Shown piece after piece: positions 55,473-64,000 of a stretch of 64,000 nt of DNA. The notes below the pieces were generated by a model that ran no database searches, had not been told where the DNA came from, and saw only the letters and a list, made by a program, of their open reading frames with translations. Numbering within the stretch: the first letter of the stretch is position 1; each line of letters begins with the position of its first letter. The stretch is from contig OX387202.1 of assembly GCA_947561715.1 (NCBI GenBank), positions 1,798,001 through 1,862,000 of the forward strand, given 5' to 3'. The stretch is from Ascidia mentula (Eukaryota; Chordata; Ascidiacea; Phlebobranchia; Ascidiidae). The translations under genes were made by a program, and so were the position numbers.

Positions 55473-58400
55473 TCATGGACACATGAGTGATTCAAAATCT
55501 GTGTAATTCGATTTCGCGAAAATATAGGAAAGTTCTTACTGTCGGCGTGCAAACTCTGCAGCACAATGGATGAGTCTGTCCAAAACAGACAAGGACAGTC
55601 TTCTAGATCAAGTTCCTCCTTCACTGTTCGTGACATTTTCACTGCATCCAAAGCAGCCTCCAGTTCCAGTCGTGGTATGGTTTGCCTTCCTGAACCGGAA
55701 AGCAGTGATTTGCCCATCACCAGAGAGCACGTAACGTTACAGCGGTCATCTACTGACCTCAGGTAACTAGCACAACCTCGTGCTTCTGACGAAGCGTCAG
55801 CAAAAACATGTAACTGTACTTTGGACGCATTGGTGTTCATTCGATAAAAGTGAGGTATTCTTACCTCACAAAGGTCACAGAGGCTTTCTCGCCATTTTCG
55901 CCACCTGGCTTGATCCGTGGTCGGCACGACATCGTCCCATCCAATCTTCTGTCGACACACGTCCCTGTAGATCAATCTGGCTTCTAGGACCACGGGTGCA
56001 ACGAGTCCAAGGGGGTCAAACAGGGAGTTTGTCACAGAGAGCATTCCACGTCGCGTAATCGGTTTGTCCGGCAGGACGACATTAAATCCAAACTCGTCCT
56101 CCGGAAGACGCCAGCTGATTCCCAGAACACGTTCCTGTACCTCTCCGCCAAGCGGAATGTTCTGGATTGATTTGGACCTTTCTCCGCTAGGGACAGAGTT
56201 CATTACAGCATCACTCAATGACAACCATTTAGTCAGCCTGAAACCTCCCATGGACAGTAGACTTCTCAAATTTTCCACCATTTTAATTCCCATTCCTTCT
56301 GTGGGGATTGATAATAAAAAATCGTCCACATAAAAGTTTTTTTTCACAGCCTCGGCAACACGAGGATCAAAAAACTTCCCAAATTCACGTGCGGTTTCAC
56401 GTAGGCAGAATGTGGCGCAGCTTGGGGACGACTTCGCGCCAAATAAATGAACAGTCATTCGGTGAGGCACAGGATCCTTCAGTGTGTCGCCTCCTGGCCA
56501 CCACAAGAATCTGAAGGCGTCACGATCCTGCTGCGTGACGCGTACTTGATGGAACATGGCTTCTATGTCCGCAACCAAAGCCACGGCTTCTTTGCGGAAT
56601 CTCAGAAACACTCCAACTAAGGAGTTCATTAAGTCAGGTCCTTTCATCAAGTGATCGTTGATAGAGTTACCGTCGCACTTTGCGGCACAGTCAAAAACGA
56701 TTCGAAGCTTATCCGGCTTCTTTGGGTTTACCACGGGGTGGTGAGGAAGGTACCACTTCCGACCATCAGTACTAACTTCTTCTTCTGGTACCCGTTCAGC
56801 ATAACCCTTTTCCAAAAGGATTTGCATCTGCTGAACATACTTTTGACTTAAACTTGCATCACGTGACAAACGCTTCCTAAGACCAGACAGTCGTTTCTGT
56901 GCCAATTTAAAAGTGTTGGGAAGAACATCTGCCGAATTTCGCCACAACAGCGGTAACTGGTAATGTCCATCTTTGTGTTCCACTTGCTTGGCCATGATGT
57001 CATATGAAATGACGTCTTCTGCTGAAAACTTCAATCCAAACTCCATTGCTTCCCTGTTGCTCCGGAGCCACTGGAGGAAGGATTCGGCATCCCCCAAATC
57101 ACCACTTCGCATGGGGTAAGTTTCACCATCATCGGTCACGATGACGTCATCGATGTTATTTAAGGAATTGAAACGTTCAATTCCTTGCAACAGAAAACTA
57201 CAGCCCCTGGAGGTTTTCTGTGGAGCATAACCTCTTAGCAACCAACCTAGAGGCGTTTTGACAGCGTCCGGGTACTCCGGATCAGGAGAGAACCGACTAT
57301 CCAAACATCGATGAACTAAGTAGTTGTCTGTACCAATAAGTAATGTGACAGACCCACCTTTGATTTGCGGTAAATGTACTCCCTTCAGATGCTTGGGGCG
57401 AACAGGTGTCCCAAACTTTGGGACATGCTCAGGCGGGACAGGGATTTCGTCAAGTAGCGTCACTTCCGGTAAATTGAACTCCTCTCCTCCCATCAAGGGC
57501 AGTACTGACATGGAGATTTTCACGGTGTTCAGCTCCCTTGCACCATTGATCGAACCGAGCTGCATACGAACGGGTTCGCCTTCTACCTCAACATCCAACA
57601 TGTTGATCAGCCGTTTCTCACAGAAGGTTTTGTCCGAACCAGTGTCCAGCAGAGCATATGTTTCAATTTCCTTGTCCCCGACGCGGACTCGAACAGGAAC
57701 AATGTCTAACCAAGCGGACAATGAGTTGCTACCATGACAGCCCACGGTATTCAAGCAACTACCCTGCGTCAAAGACGCCGAGTCATTTCCATTTTTGTCC
57801 TCCGAAGATGCGTCCGTCGGTCGAGGTCTCGCCGGATTGTGCAAGAGCACATGATGGTATGCACTTCCACAACCTTCCTCATCGCAAACCGTCTTACTGC
57901 TACAATCGACAACCATGTGTCCCACTTCAAGACACCGGAAACACAAACCTTTCGCTCTCACAAATTGTCGTCGCTCACGATGCGATTTTCGTTTAAACGC
58001 ATTGCAGACGTCGAGGTCATGCGGCTTTGCACAACAAGGACACGGTTTCTTTCGTTGTGTTGACTGTTGTTCGTTCTGCACCAATTTCTGTGCACTAGTA
58101 GTAGCAATGGCGTTGTATGACGTCGCCTTTTGTCGTTTGATACCTTGATTCTTTTCAGGGCCTTCCTCACTCTGCTTTACAACGAAATTTGCAAAATCCA
58201 CGAAACGCGCGACTCTACCTGTTTCCCTTTGCAATGCAACAGATACAGATACCCATTTACATTGCATCTCCACAGGTAGCTTGCTAGCAATAGCAACAAT
58301 AAAACCGACAGAATCTACGGTAGACATTCCAGTGATTTCCTCCAATGATACGCAGCATCTCTTAAGGAGGACGGCCAACTTTTCCAAAGCGTCGGGGTCG

Positions 58401-59179
58401 TTTCGTCCAATCTTCGGACTTTCTTGCAACTTCCTTTCGCAGCACCGAGCGATGATATGTGGTTGACCATATCGTTTGTACAATTCTTTCCAAGCAAGTT
58501 CGTAGCTGACTGCAGGGTTTGAGGATGACGTATGGTGCCTCAGCTTTTCATTGACACTCGGCGTGCAATGTTGCAGCAAGTATGTAAGTCTTAAATCATC
58601 ACAGTCCAATCTGCTAGCAATATGAATTTTGTACCGATTTGCAAATGACCAATAGTCCATAGGGTCGCCATCAAACTTTGTTATTTGTGGTTTTGGCAGA
58701 AAACGTTCACCAACCTCCGTATAATGAGGTCTAAACTGTGTCGTAGAGGTATGTCCATTATGTGGCGAGTAAATATTATCACGTGGTACCTTTTGGCGAT
58801 TAGGACGTTCGAATTCCTTGAACTTTATTTCATTTGGCTTAGGATCTTCGATCACTAATTCTTCAGGATTCTTGGGACACACTGTGTCTTTTCGAGGTTC
58901 GTAATTTAACGAACAAACACTCCCAACTTCTTCCCATGCGTTCAGTTCGGCTTCTGCTAATTCTAACTTCCGTTGAGATTCGCGATCAGCGATTTCAGCT
59001 TCCAATTTTCGTTTGGCTAGTTCTCGTTCAGCTTCCAATTTTCTTTCTTCTTTTCTTTCTTCATCTTGCTTGCGTGCTAATCGAGCAAGGTTTAGCTTCA
59101 CACGACTTTCCTTTAACTTAATACTGTATGTCGAGCTCCTAGAAGATCTTACGCTCCCAGTCACACAGTCGATGAGCAC
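55469..59179 (-). CDS. BEL/Pao gag-protease-reverse transcriptase frame (fossil element)
   Basis: An open frame of 1,236 codons in one piece. In order: a charged coiled coil (ERKLEAERELAKRKLEAEIA, about residues 45-65), the Gag region (PKPQITKFDGDPMDYWSF), the CCHC knuckle LCFRCLEVGHMVVDC, aspartic protease YALLDTGSDKTF, reverse transcriptase with FYVDDFLLS, and the start of RNase H (HVFADASSEARGCASY). Gene order and motifs are those of BEL/Pao. It is part of a broken element; antisense frames over it are shadows. Confidence 0.9.
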   Translation of the reverse strand: MLIDCVTGSVRSSRSSTYSIKLKESRVKLNLARLARKQDEERKEERKLEAERELAKRKLEAEIADRESQRKLELAEAELNAWEEVGSVCSLNYEPRKDTVCPKNPEELVIEDPKPNEIKFKEFERPNRQKVPRDNIYSPHNGHTSTTQFRPHYTEVGERFLPKPQITKFDGDPMDYWSFANRYKIHIASRLDCDDLRLTYLLQHCTPSVNEKLRHHTSSSNPAVSYELAWKELYKRYGQPHIIARCCERKLQESPKIGRNDPDALEKLAVLLKRCCVSLEEITGMSTVDSVGFIVAIASKLPVEMQCKWVSVSVALQRETGRVARFVDFANFVVKQSEEGPEKNQGIKRQKATSYNAIATTSAQKLVQNEQQSTQRKKPCPCCAKPHDLDVCNAFKRKSHRERRQFVRAKGLCFRCLEVGHMVVDCSSKTVCDEEGCGSAYHHVLLHNPARPRPTDASSEDKNGNDSASLTQGSCLNTVGCHGSNSLSAWLDIVPVRVRVGDKEIETYALLDTGSDKTFCEKRLINMLDVEVEGEPVRMQLGSINGARELNTVKISMSVLPLMGGEEFNLPEVTLLDEIPVPPEHVPKFGTPVRPKHLKGVHLPQIKGGSVTLLIGTDNYLVHRCLDSRFSPDPEYPDAVKTPLGWLLRGYAPQKTSRGCSFLLQGIERFNSLNNIDDVIVTDDGETYPMRSGDLGDAESFLQWLRSNREAMEFGLKFSAEDVISYDIMAKQVEHKDGHYQLPLLWRNSADVLPNTFKLAQKRLSGLRKRLSRDASLSQKYVQQMQILLEKGYAERVPEEEVSTDGRKWYLPHHPVVNPKKPDKLRIVFDCAAKCDGNSINDHLMKGPDLMNSLVGVFLRFRKEAVALVADIEAMFHQVRVTQQDRDAFRFLWWPGGDTLKDPVPHRMTVHLFGAKSSPSCATFCLRETAREFGKFFDPRVAEAVKKNFYVDDFLLSIPTEGMGIKMVENLRSLLSMGGFRLTKWLSLSDAVMNSVPSGERSKSIQNIPLGGEVQERVLGISWRLPEDEFGFNVVLPDKPITRRGMLSVTNSLFDPLGLVAPVVLEARLIYRDVCRQKIGWDDVVPTTDQARWRKWRESLCDLCEVRIPHFYRMNTNASKVQLHVFADASSEARGCASYLRSVDDRCNVTCSLVMGKSLLSGSGRQTIPRLELEAALDAVKMSRTVKEELDLEDCPCLFWTDSSIVLQSLHADSKNFPIFSRNRITQILNHSCVHD

Positions 59180-59516
59180 TTTAGAACCGAATCATTTATA
59201 ATACCGGCAATCCAGAGCAATCGGAGCTAAATATTTCTCCGAAGAAAAAACGATTTCGGCCTAAAGCACATCGTAACACCGGTAGAAAAGGTGAATGTGA
59301 AAATAAACAAAGAAAAAACATGCGAGTGAAAGTGAAATTGAAAATACATGAAGAAAAGCGTGAAAAACACAAAACGAACAAACACGTTTACGTCGTCAGG
59401 TGATGTCACATAATAAATCAACAATAACAACCGTTCCAATCCATCCTCGATATTCGGATAAATTGCCAACACCTGACTTTCGAGCATAGTTATAGAGGTT
59501 CTGGAGTTAAACTTCC
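59156..59516 (-). repeat. leader-like repeat at the BEL/Pao 5' end
   Basis: Matches 27268-27592 at both ends ('CACACAGTCG', 'AGAGGTTCTGGAG') with a different middle. On the - strand it begins CTCCAGAACC directly after LINE sequence and runs into the gag frame. Confidence 0.55.
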
Positions 59517-61420
59517 AGTATCCTCTTCCGCGGGACGGATTGTTGGTATTAAGTTATCATGCAATGGTCTGACAATATTCCCGGGTCGATATCGGCATTT
59601 GTAACATTTGAAGTGAGTTGTTTATCTAACAAAAAGAAATCAATACGTGAGGCGGCGTATGGATTTTTCTGAAAACTCGAGTATTTCTGCAGGTTTGGAT
59701 TTTTTGTTGAAATATATCTTGCAAGTTTCCTAGATTTGCATATTGCTCTAATTTTTTCTTCGCATTCCGATTAGCATGTTTATCGGTACCCGGTTTGTCC
59801 AGTTTGTCGTTCAATACTAAGTTAAAATCTCCGCCTATGGGCATTTGAGAAATTGTTTGGTGATGAAAACAAGTTATCTATAAATTCCGGTTCGTCCCTG
59901 TTTGGTCCGTAGACGTTGACAAGGACCAGCTCAATAGAATAAATTGACATTTCAACCATTATGTATCGGTCATCTTGGTCTACTCGAACGCTATTTGCAT
60001 GTTGCGAAGTTGACTTGTCTAGAAGAATTGCAACGCTTCTACTGTTGGATGTGCCATGTGCCCAAAACGCTTTACCTCCCCATTCCATTTCTCACAACTT
60101 ATCTTTGTTAACACTGCTATGCGTTTCCTGCAAGAAGGCAATGTTAACATTTTTTGCTTCGAAAATATTGAAATATCGATTTACGTTTCATTGTGTTGTT
60201 TAAACCGCGAACATTTTGCGAAAAGATGTTTAGAGCCATAACTTGTGTTCTCCTGTGATATTCCTATGTTCGATTTACTCCGAGTTCCATGTTCCATTGG
60301 TATTCCATGCCACAAAAGGGGCTAATTTGGCGTGCCGATATCTTTTAACACGTACAACTAATTATTCTGCATTTACAGATCCTTTTTTTACATCCAATCT
60401 TCAACGGGGATTTAGGCACAATATTTACGGTTTTACAAGCACACTTAAGAGAGTACCTTTGGCACTGCACGCATTCGAACATGTCTGCATCAAGACGAAA
60501 CTCTGGTTGAAATTCTCTGCAGCAGGGCATGAGTCCCATTGTGTTCTTGCAGGCTGGGCACTCACATACTTATATTCCCTTTTCGGCCAGGAATACTTCA
60601 TTGGTGCAGCATTCCAATCCTACAGCATATTCTGAGCCACATGACCAGCATGTGAAGGTGGTTGCATTGCCAGGTAATGCTGCTTCTTTTTTGCATTTCT
60701 TGCATGCAACCGTGTTTGTATGTTCACACAAGCTAATTGATTTGCTTTTCGGCTCCTCCGGACTTCCTAGACTTCTCTTTTTGCTATTACCTTTAAGAGG
60801 AGTACTTGCTTGCAGTTTTTTTTTTGTTGCTTGAAGTTACCTCCTGTGGAGTTCTTTGGAGCCTCGTCGTCGGTTGCTGCGTGTTTTGCAACCGTCTTAT
60901 CAGCTGTTATCGGTCCTTTTGGTTGTTGCGGCGTTTCGGTGTGGTGTTTGGTTATTTTGTATTTGTGCACCTAAATCTGGTAAATCCTGTTTTCTAGCTG
61001 GACAGTTTGCTTGTGTCATTTTCCTCCACAATACTTGCAGGTAAAAATTTGGCCATGATAGGTTACATAAAATTCGAAATTGTCTATTTTAATGTAGCTT
61101 GGTATCGGGTTTCCTTCTATGTCGTTTAAATTCATTTAAACCACTCTCATTCCGGTCAAGAGCCCTCCTTATCTTTTCGATGGGCAATTATTTGGACCTT
61201 TCCATATTTCTTTGTCGGTTCGTCGACTAGGTACTCGTTAGGAAATGGAATAGGCACCCATCCGATCGCAACATTAATTTTGTCGCTTTGATACAGTCGG
61301 ACATACTTAATATCTTCGTTATCAGCCAGTATGCCATAAAGCTCAATATCATTTTCTCTGCTTGTACATGTAATGTCGAGGTTGTTTCCTCGCATTTCAG
61401 CTTTACCAACCATTTTTTAC
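59517..61420 (-). mobile_element. L1/Tx1-type LINE, 5' part, truncated
   Basis: On the - strand ORF1 starts at 61413 (MVGKAEMRGNNLDITCTSRE). It has the knuckle FEFYVTYHGQIFTCKYCGGK near 61050 and Cys-rich zinc fingers at 60.35-60.6 kb (CPACKN.., CCREF, CVQCQ, CAC). ORF2 follows with an APE endonuclease (LVLVNVYGPNRDEPEFIDNL at about 59900 and GGDFNLVLN at about 59830), then SRIDFFLLDKQL and SDH near 59600. It ends at a GYWKFN-like motif near 59520, where the BEL/Pao leader begins; reverse transcriptase is absent. ORF1 and ORF2 carry several frame changes and stops, so it is inactive. The ORF1 zinc region matches the fragment at 12.4-12.6 kb. Confidence 0.75.
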
Positions 61421-62130
61421 CGAGTAGTTCACGCTCTTCAGGAAAGAAAGTAACTCATATCTATTTTTGGAATTTCTCAGAACGCAGAGATAAACAGTTT
61501 GGCATTTTAAAACTTGCCGCTTTCTTATTTACTGCTTGCGCATAACTTGTCTTGTCTGTCATTTTCGCTCCTGCTCGCGCGAGCGTCAGACCTAGAATGT
61601 TTCTTTCCGGTGTGCTTGTTGTGTCAATCAAAAAAGCGACATCTACCGGCTCTAAATTTGTATGTAGATCAGGGCAAAAAGCAGAAAACCTTTCTTGTAT
61701 GGGTCTTCACTGGTGAACCCTGGGGCTCTAAAGGGTTAAGCAACTATCTTGCAACTAATTTTGACCTTATTGCGTAGACAAGAGGCGGGTCTAACATGAA
61801 ATGACAAATTAAGGTATACTTCTGTGATTCAATTTTGAGCTATGAAAAAATTTTCAACTAACTTTTTCACAGCACCCAGCACCAACTGACTAGCTTAATG
61901 AGATGGGCAAAAATGCGCTAAAATTGCACCAAACACGCTGAAAATCGCCCTGGCAACAGCACATGACTTCCTGATCATTTAACCATAAATTTGAGCCCAG
62001 TGCATCACCGGTTGCCTTGTGACATCACTGAGTTTCTCTATGACAAAGGTACAAGACGGCATTCCCAGCGTACCAAATTTTTTTAAAAGAAACACTGATA
62101 TTAGATCATAAGCGTGATACGCGCATCTCG
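61421..62130. other. LINE 5' region and unassigned sequence
   Basis: The first 150 bp may be the LINE 5' UTR. GGCTCTAAAGGGTTAA near 61725-61740 resembles a piggyBac-type end at a TTAA site but has no partner. Nothing else was recognised. Confidence 0.3.
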
Positions 62131-62935
62131 TCCATTAACGCCGATGTCTTTCGGTCGAATAAGGAAGGAAAGTTAAATACGCGCGATGCGCGCTCCTGGC
62201 AAGAAAGGTTAAAAGTGTCAACCGTGTCTTGATGGCTGCATACTTGTGTCTATCAGGTAGTAGTTCCAAAACATTAATTAGTCGACGCGCTGTGTCCTGA
62301 TCTAGTGCAGACACAACGTGTGAGTGCAACTCGGTAAACGCCCAGACTACCCTGCATTGAAGGTTTACCGAAAAGACCTAGAGTCGTGCAACCACATTGA
62401 TGGCTACTTTTGAATTGATAAGAACAAAAGATAATACGTATAATAAAGCTAAAAACGATTGAAGCGTTTTTAGTACAGCACTTCACTAGCGCCCAACAAC
62501 CAGTCTCTTTCAGACCACAGCGCTACAAACTCCGTTCATCACTCCCTGCGTGCCACCAACATCAGAGAACTGTCAGGCTTGCCGCTGATTACTTCACCCG
62601 TCAGCACCTGCACCAATTAGCGTACCACACGTCTGCCACGCAAACACGACTTCCCAAGCGCACAAATTTAAACTGTGAAACAATTACCGATACATAGTAA
62701 ATGTGCAGGAAAATACCCCCAGAAAAATATGTGAATTAAGTGCATAGAGGTAAATGGAAAACAAAGAAACCAATCAAACGTGCGTAAAACAAAAACGAAC
62801 AAATTCGTTTACAGAAAATCTCTGTTTCGCCTTGATGTCCCCAAGTGTAAACTGCGCTTTCACTTGCTGCAGATATACACGTGGTTGTGGAGGCCAAGAT
62901 GTCGTTAGCTTGACGGTATCAGCATTTTCAGTTTC
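62130..62935 (-). mobile_element. Ty3/gypsy gag remnant with nested insertion (copy 2)
   Basis: VVSALDQDTARRLINVLELL (about 62255-62315) and DRHKYAAIKTRL are gypsy Gag. The matching N-terminal Gag part lies at about 62845-62935, with the same 500-bp LTR-like insertion between them as at 16.1-16.95 kb. A broken fossil, duplicated with its surroundings. Confidence 0.6.
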
Positions 62936-64000
62936 CATCATGCGTGTAATACTCCAATAAATCTTTGTTGGAATGCAAGTTCACCAGTTAAAGTGGTTGC
63001 ACCTTTTTTTCAGAACGCCTCGAAATGATTCCATAACCGATGACATCCCGTGCCATAAGGTTTCATAGTGTAACTCAAATCTAGCCTTGTGGAAGTAGTT
63101 TACTGTACCTAGTGACGTTGATATTTTCACATTCGCCATGTTCAGTACAAATCGGTTCTACTGTTGGCGCACAGATCTTCCATTCAGCAAATTGAAGGGA
63201 AGAAAACCGGTTGATTCCAACGCACGAAAGCGTAGTTGGTTTCATCTGTACGAAAGTACCTTGGCAGCTTGCGGTTGCAGCTTTTATTTTGAGCGCCGAA
63301 ATGTCAGTTACAATGCATGCCCTTTATTTTATAAAATGGTCCTTTATTTAATAACAAGAACGCGATTGTTGGCACACAAAGCTCCCTGGATTGTAATCTT
63401 ATAACTTGGATCGTCGAGTCTTAATAGCAAGCTAGTTAGTTACACTGGACGGTCGTAAGATGTTTTATTATCAGGAATCGGTTTACCTCCGTCATTCATT
63501 CTGATACAAACCTCACAATTACTTCGTCTGTCCCAGTTTCTATTCATTAAATCAATCGGATTTATTTGAATAGGGATAAGAATTATTCGCGCTTGACTAA
63601 ATATAATTATTACTTGTTTGATTCGTGTTTTCAACTGATTGTTTTTTGATATCAATTATCTGTGTTGTTATTCACACTTTGTTTAACATTGATATTATTT
63701 CATTCAGCTGAAGAAGCTCGGCCTTTTGTTGAACAATATAAAAGACCGTGGTGCGGTTTACGTGGCCGACTGCATTCACAACATTGAACAAGTAGTTCTG
63801 GTTGCATGCGGCCTGACAAGCGTTGGTGCCGAACATCTATACGAGAAGATTAAACTTTTGAAGAAACCGGTGAGTGATTTCATGTCTTAGTCGGAATTCG
63901 TCCAACACACACGAACTTTGTGAGTGTCGCGAGCAAAAATCCAACGCACGAAAAGAAAGAGAGTTACAGGCTTAGTTATTTAAATGGTGACTGTCGCCAT
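62220..64000. repeat. segmental duplication of 16.1-18.4 kb
   Basis: Gag remnant, the intron, one copy of the 130-bp unit and the LRR exon follow in the same order as at 16140-18400. It continues past the window end. Confidence 0.8.
63708..63869 (+). CDS. NLR locus 2, LRR exon (54 codons)
   Basis: 162 nt between TTTCATTCAG and GTGAGT, phase 0-0. It encodes LKKLGLLLNNIKDRGAVYVA and VVLVACGLTSVGAEHLYEKI, ending KKP. The first repeat has lost the usual N-L-S run (LGLLLNN for LNLSHNN) and the second has V for D at the LDL position, so it is diverging faster than the locus 1 copies. The frame is open. No NACHT exon precedes it in this window. Confidence 0.8.

Larger units (their letters stand above)
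53228..59516 (-). mobile_element. BEL/Pao LTR retrotransposon, nearly whole
   Basis: A - strand element with a long gag-protease-RT-RNase H frame and an integrase part, about two breaks in coding, and an apparent 3' LTR on the left. A 5' LTR identical to the left one was not found; the right end instead shows the leader-like repeat 59156-59516 and meets LINE sequence. It is younger than the 32-37 kb element, judged by its long open frame. It occupies the space where NLR locus 2 lacks its NACHT exon. Confidence 0.88.

Noticed and set aside
57324-57737. Open frames of 60-140 codons on the + strand across 55.5-59.2 kb
   Set aside because: They are antisense to the long BEL/Pao frame and have no domain of their own.
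61720-61742. piggyBac-like end (CTCTAAAGGG then TTAA)
   Set aside because: Only one end is visible and the motif is short.

Overview
The window is animal nuclear DNA, most likely from an ascidian tunicate (Ciona-like). It is AT-rich, with GT/AG introns, short symmetric exons and poly(A) signals. It is crowded with BEL/Pao and Ty3/gypsy remnants, an L1/Tx1-type LINE, a Penelope-like fragment, hAT relics and tRNA-like SINEs. The host genes I recognise are metazoan: a NACHT-LRR innate receptor (NLR), a homologue of human C18orf21, an N-terminal part of the HELLS/LSH chromatin remodeller and one fibrinogen-domain exon. The tunicate assignment is inference from NLR style and repeat content.

Layout. 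0.5-3.1 kb: a possible promoter, an orphan fibrinogen-domain exon and a hAT MITE with an 8-bp target duplication. 5.9-30.3 kb: one NLR locus on the + strand, with short N-terminal exons at 5.9-7.3 kb, a large NACHT exon at 10.4-12.2 kb, a copied NACHT-tail exon at 13.8 kb, LRR exons of exactly 54 codons at 13.4, 18.1, 20.8 and 23.5 kb, and a terminal LRR exon with stop and ATTAAA signal at 30.1-30.3 kb. All internal NACHT/LRR exons are phase 0-0, so they can be added or skipped freely. LRR exons 2-4 lie in a 2.7-kb tandem duplication whose introns carry Ty3/gypsy remains.

32.0-37.5 kb: a broken BEL/Pao element with two LTRs, on the - strand. 37.5-43.3 kb: a C18orf21-like pseudogene (exons 3-4), a BEL/Pao gag fragment, a HELLS N-terminal fragment on the - strand cut off before the DEAH motif, then an apparently intact four-exon C18orf21 homologue on the + strand. 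43.5-47.8 kb: a non-coding duplicated block with foldback repeats that hold hammerhead-like ribozyme cores.

49.2-64.0 kb: a second, headless NLR locus. Its N-terminal exons (49.2-50.6 kb) and an LRR exon (63.7 kb) match the first locus, but where the NACHT exon should be there is a nearly whole BEL/Pao element (53.2-59.5 kb) beside a cut LINE (59.5-61.4 kb) and gypsy gag remains. The window reads as a young, expanding immune-receptor cluster in which exon shuffling, segmental duplication and retroelement insertion act together. I found no complete new enzymatic system. The least familiar items are the repeated N-terminal mini-exon, the modular NACHT-tail exon and the hammerhead-like foldbacks.
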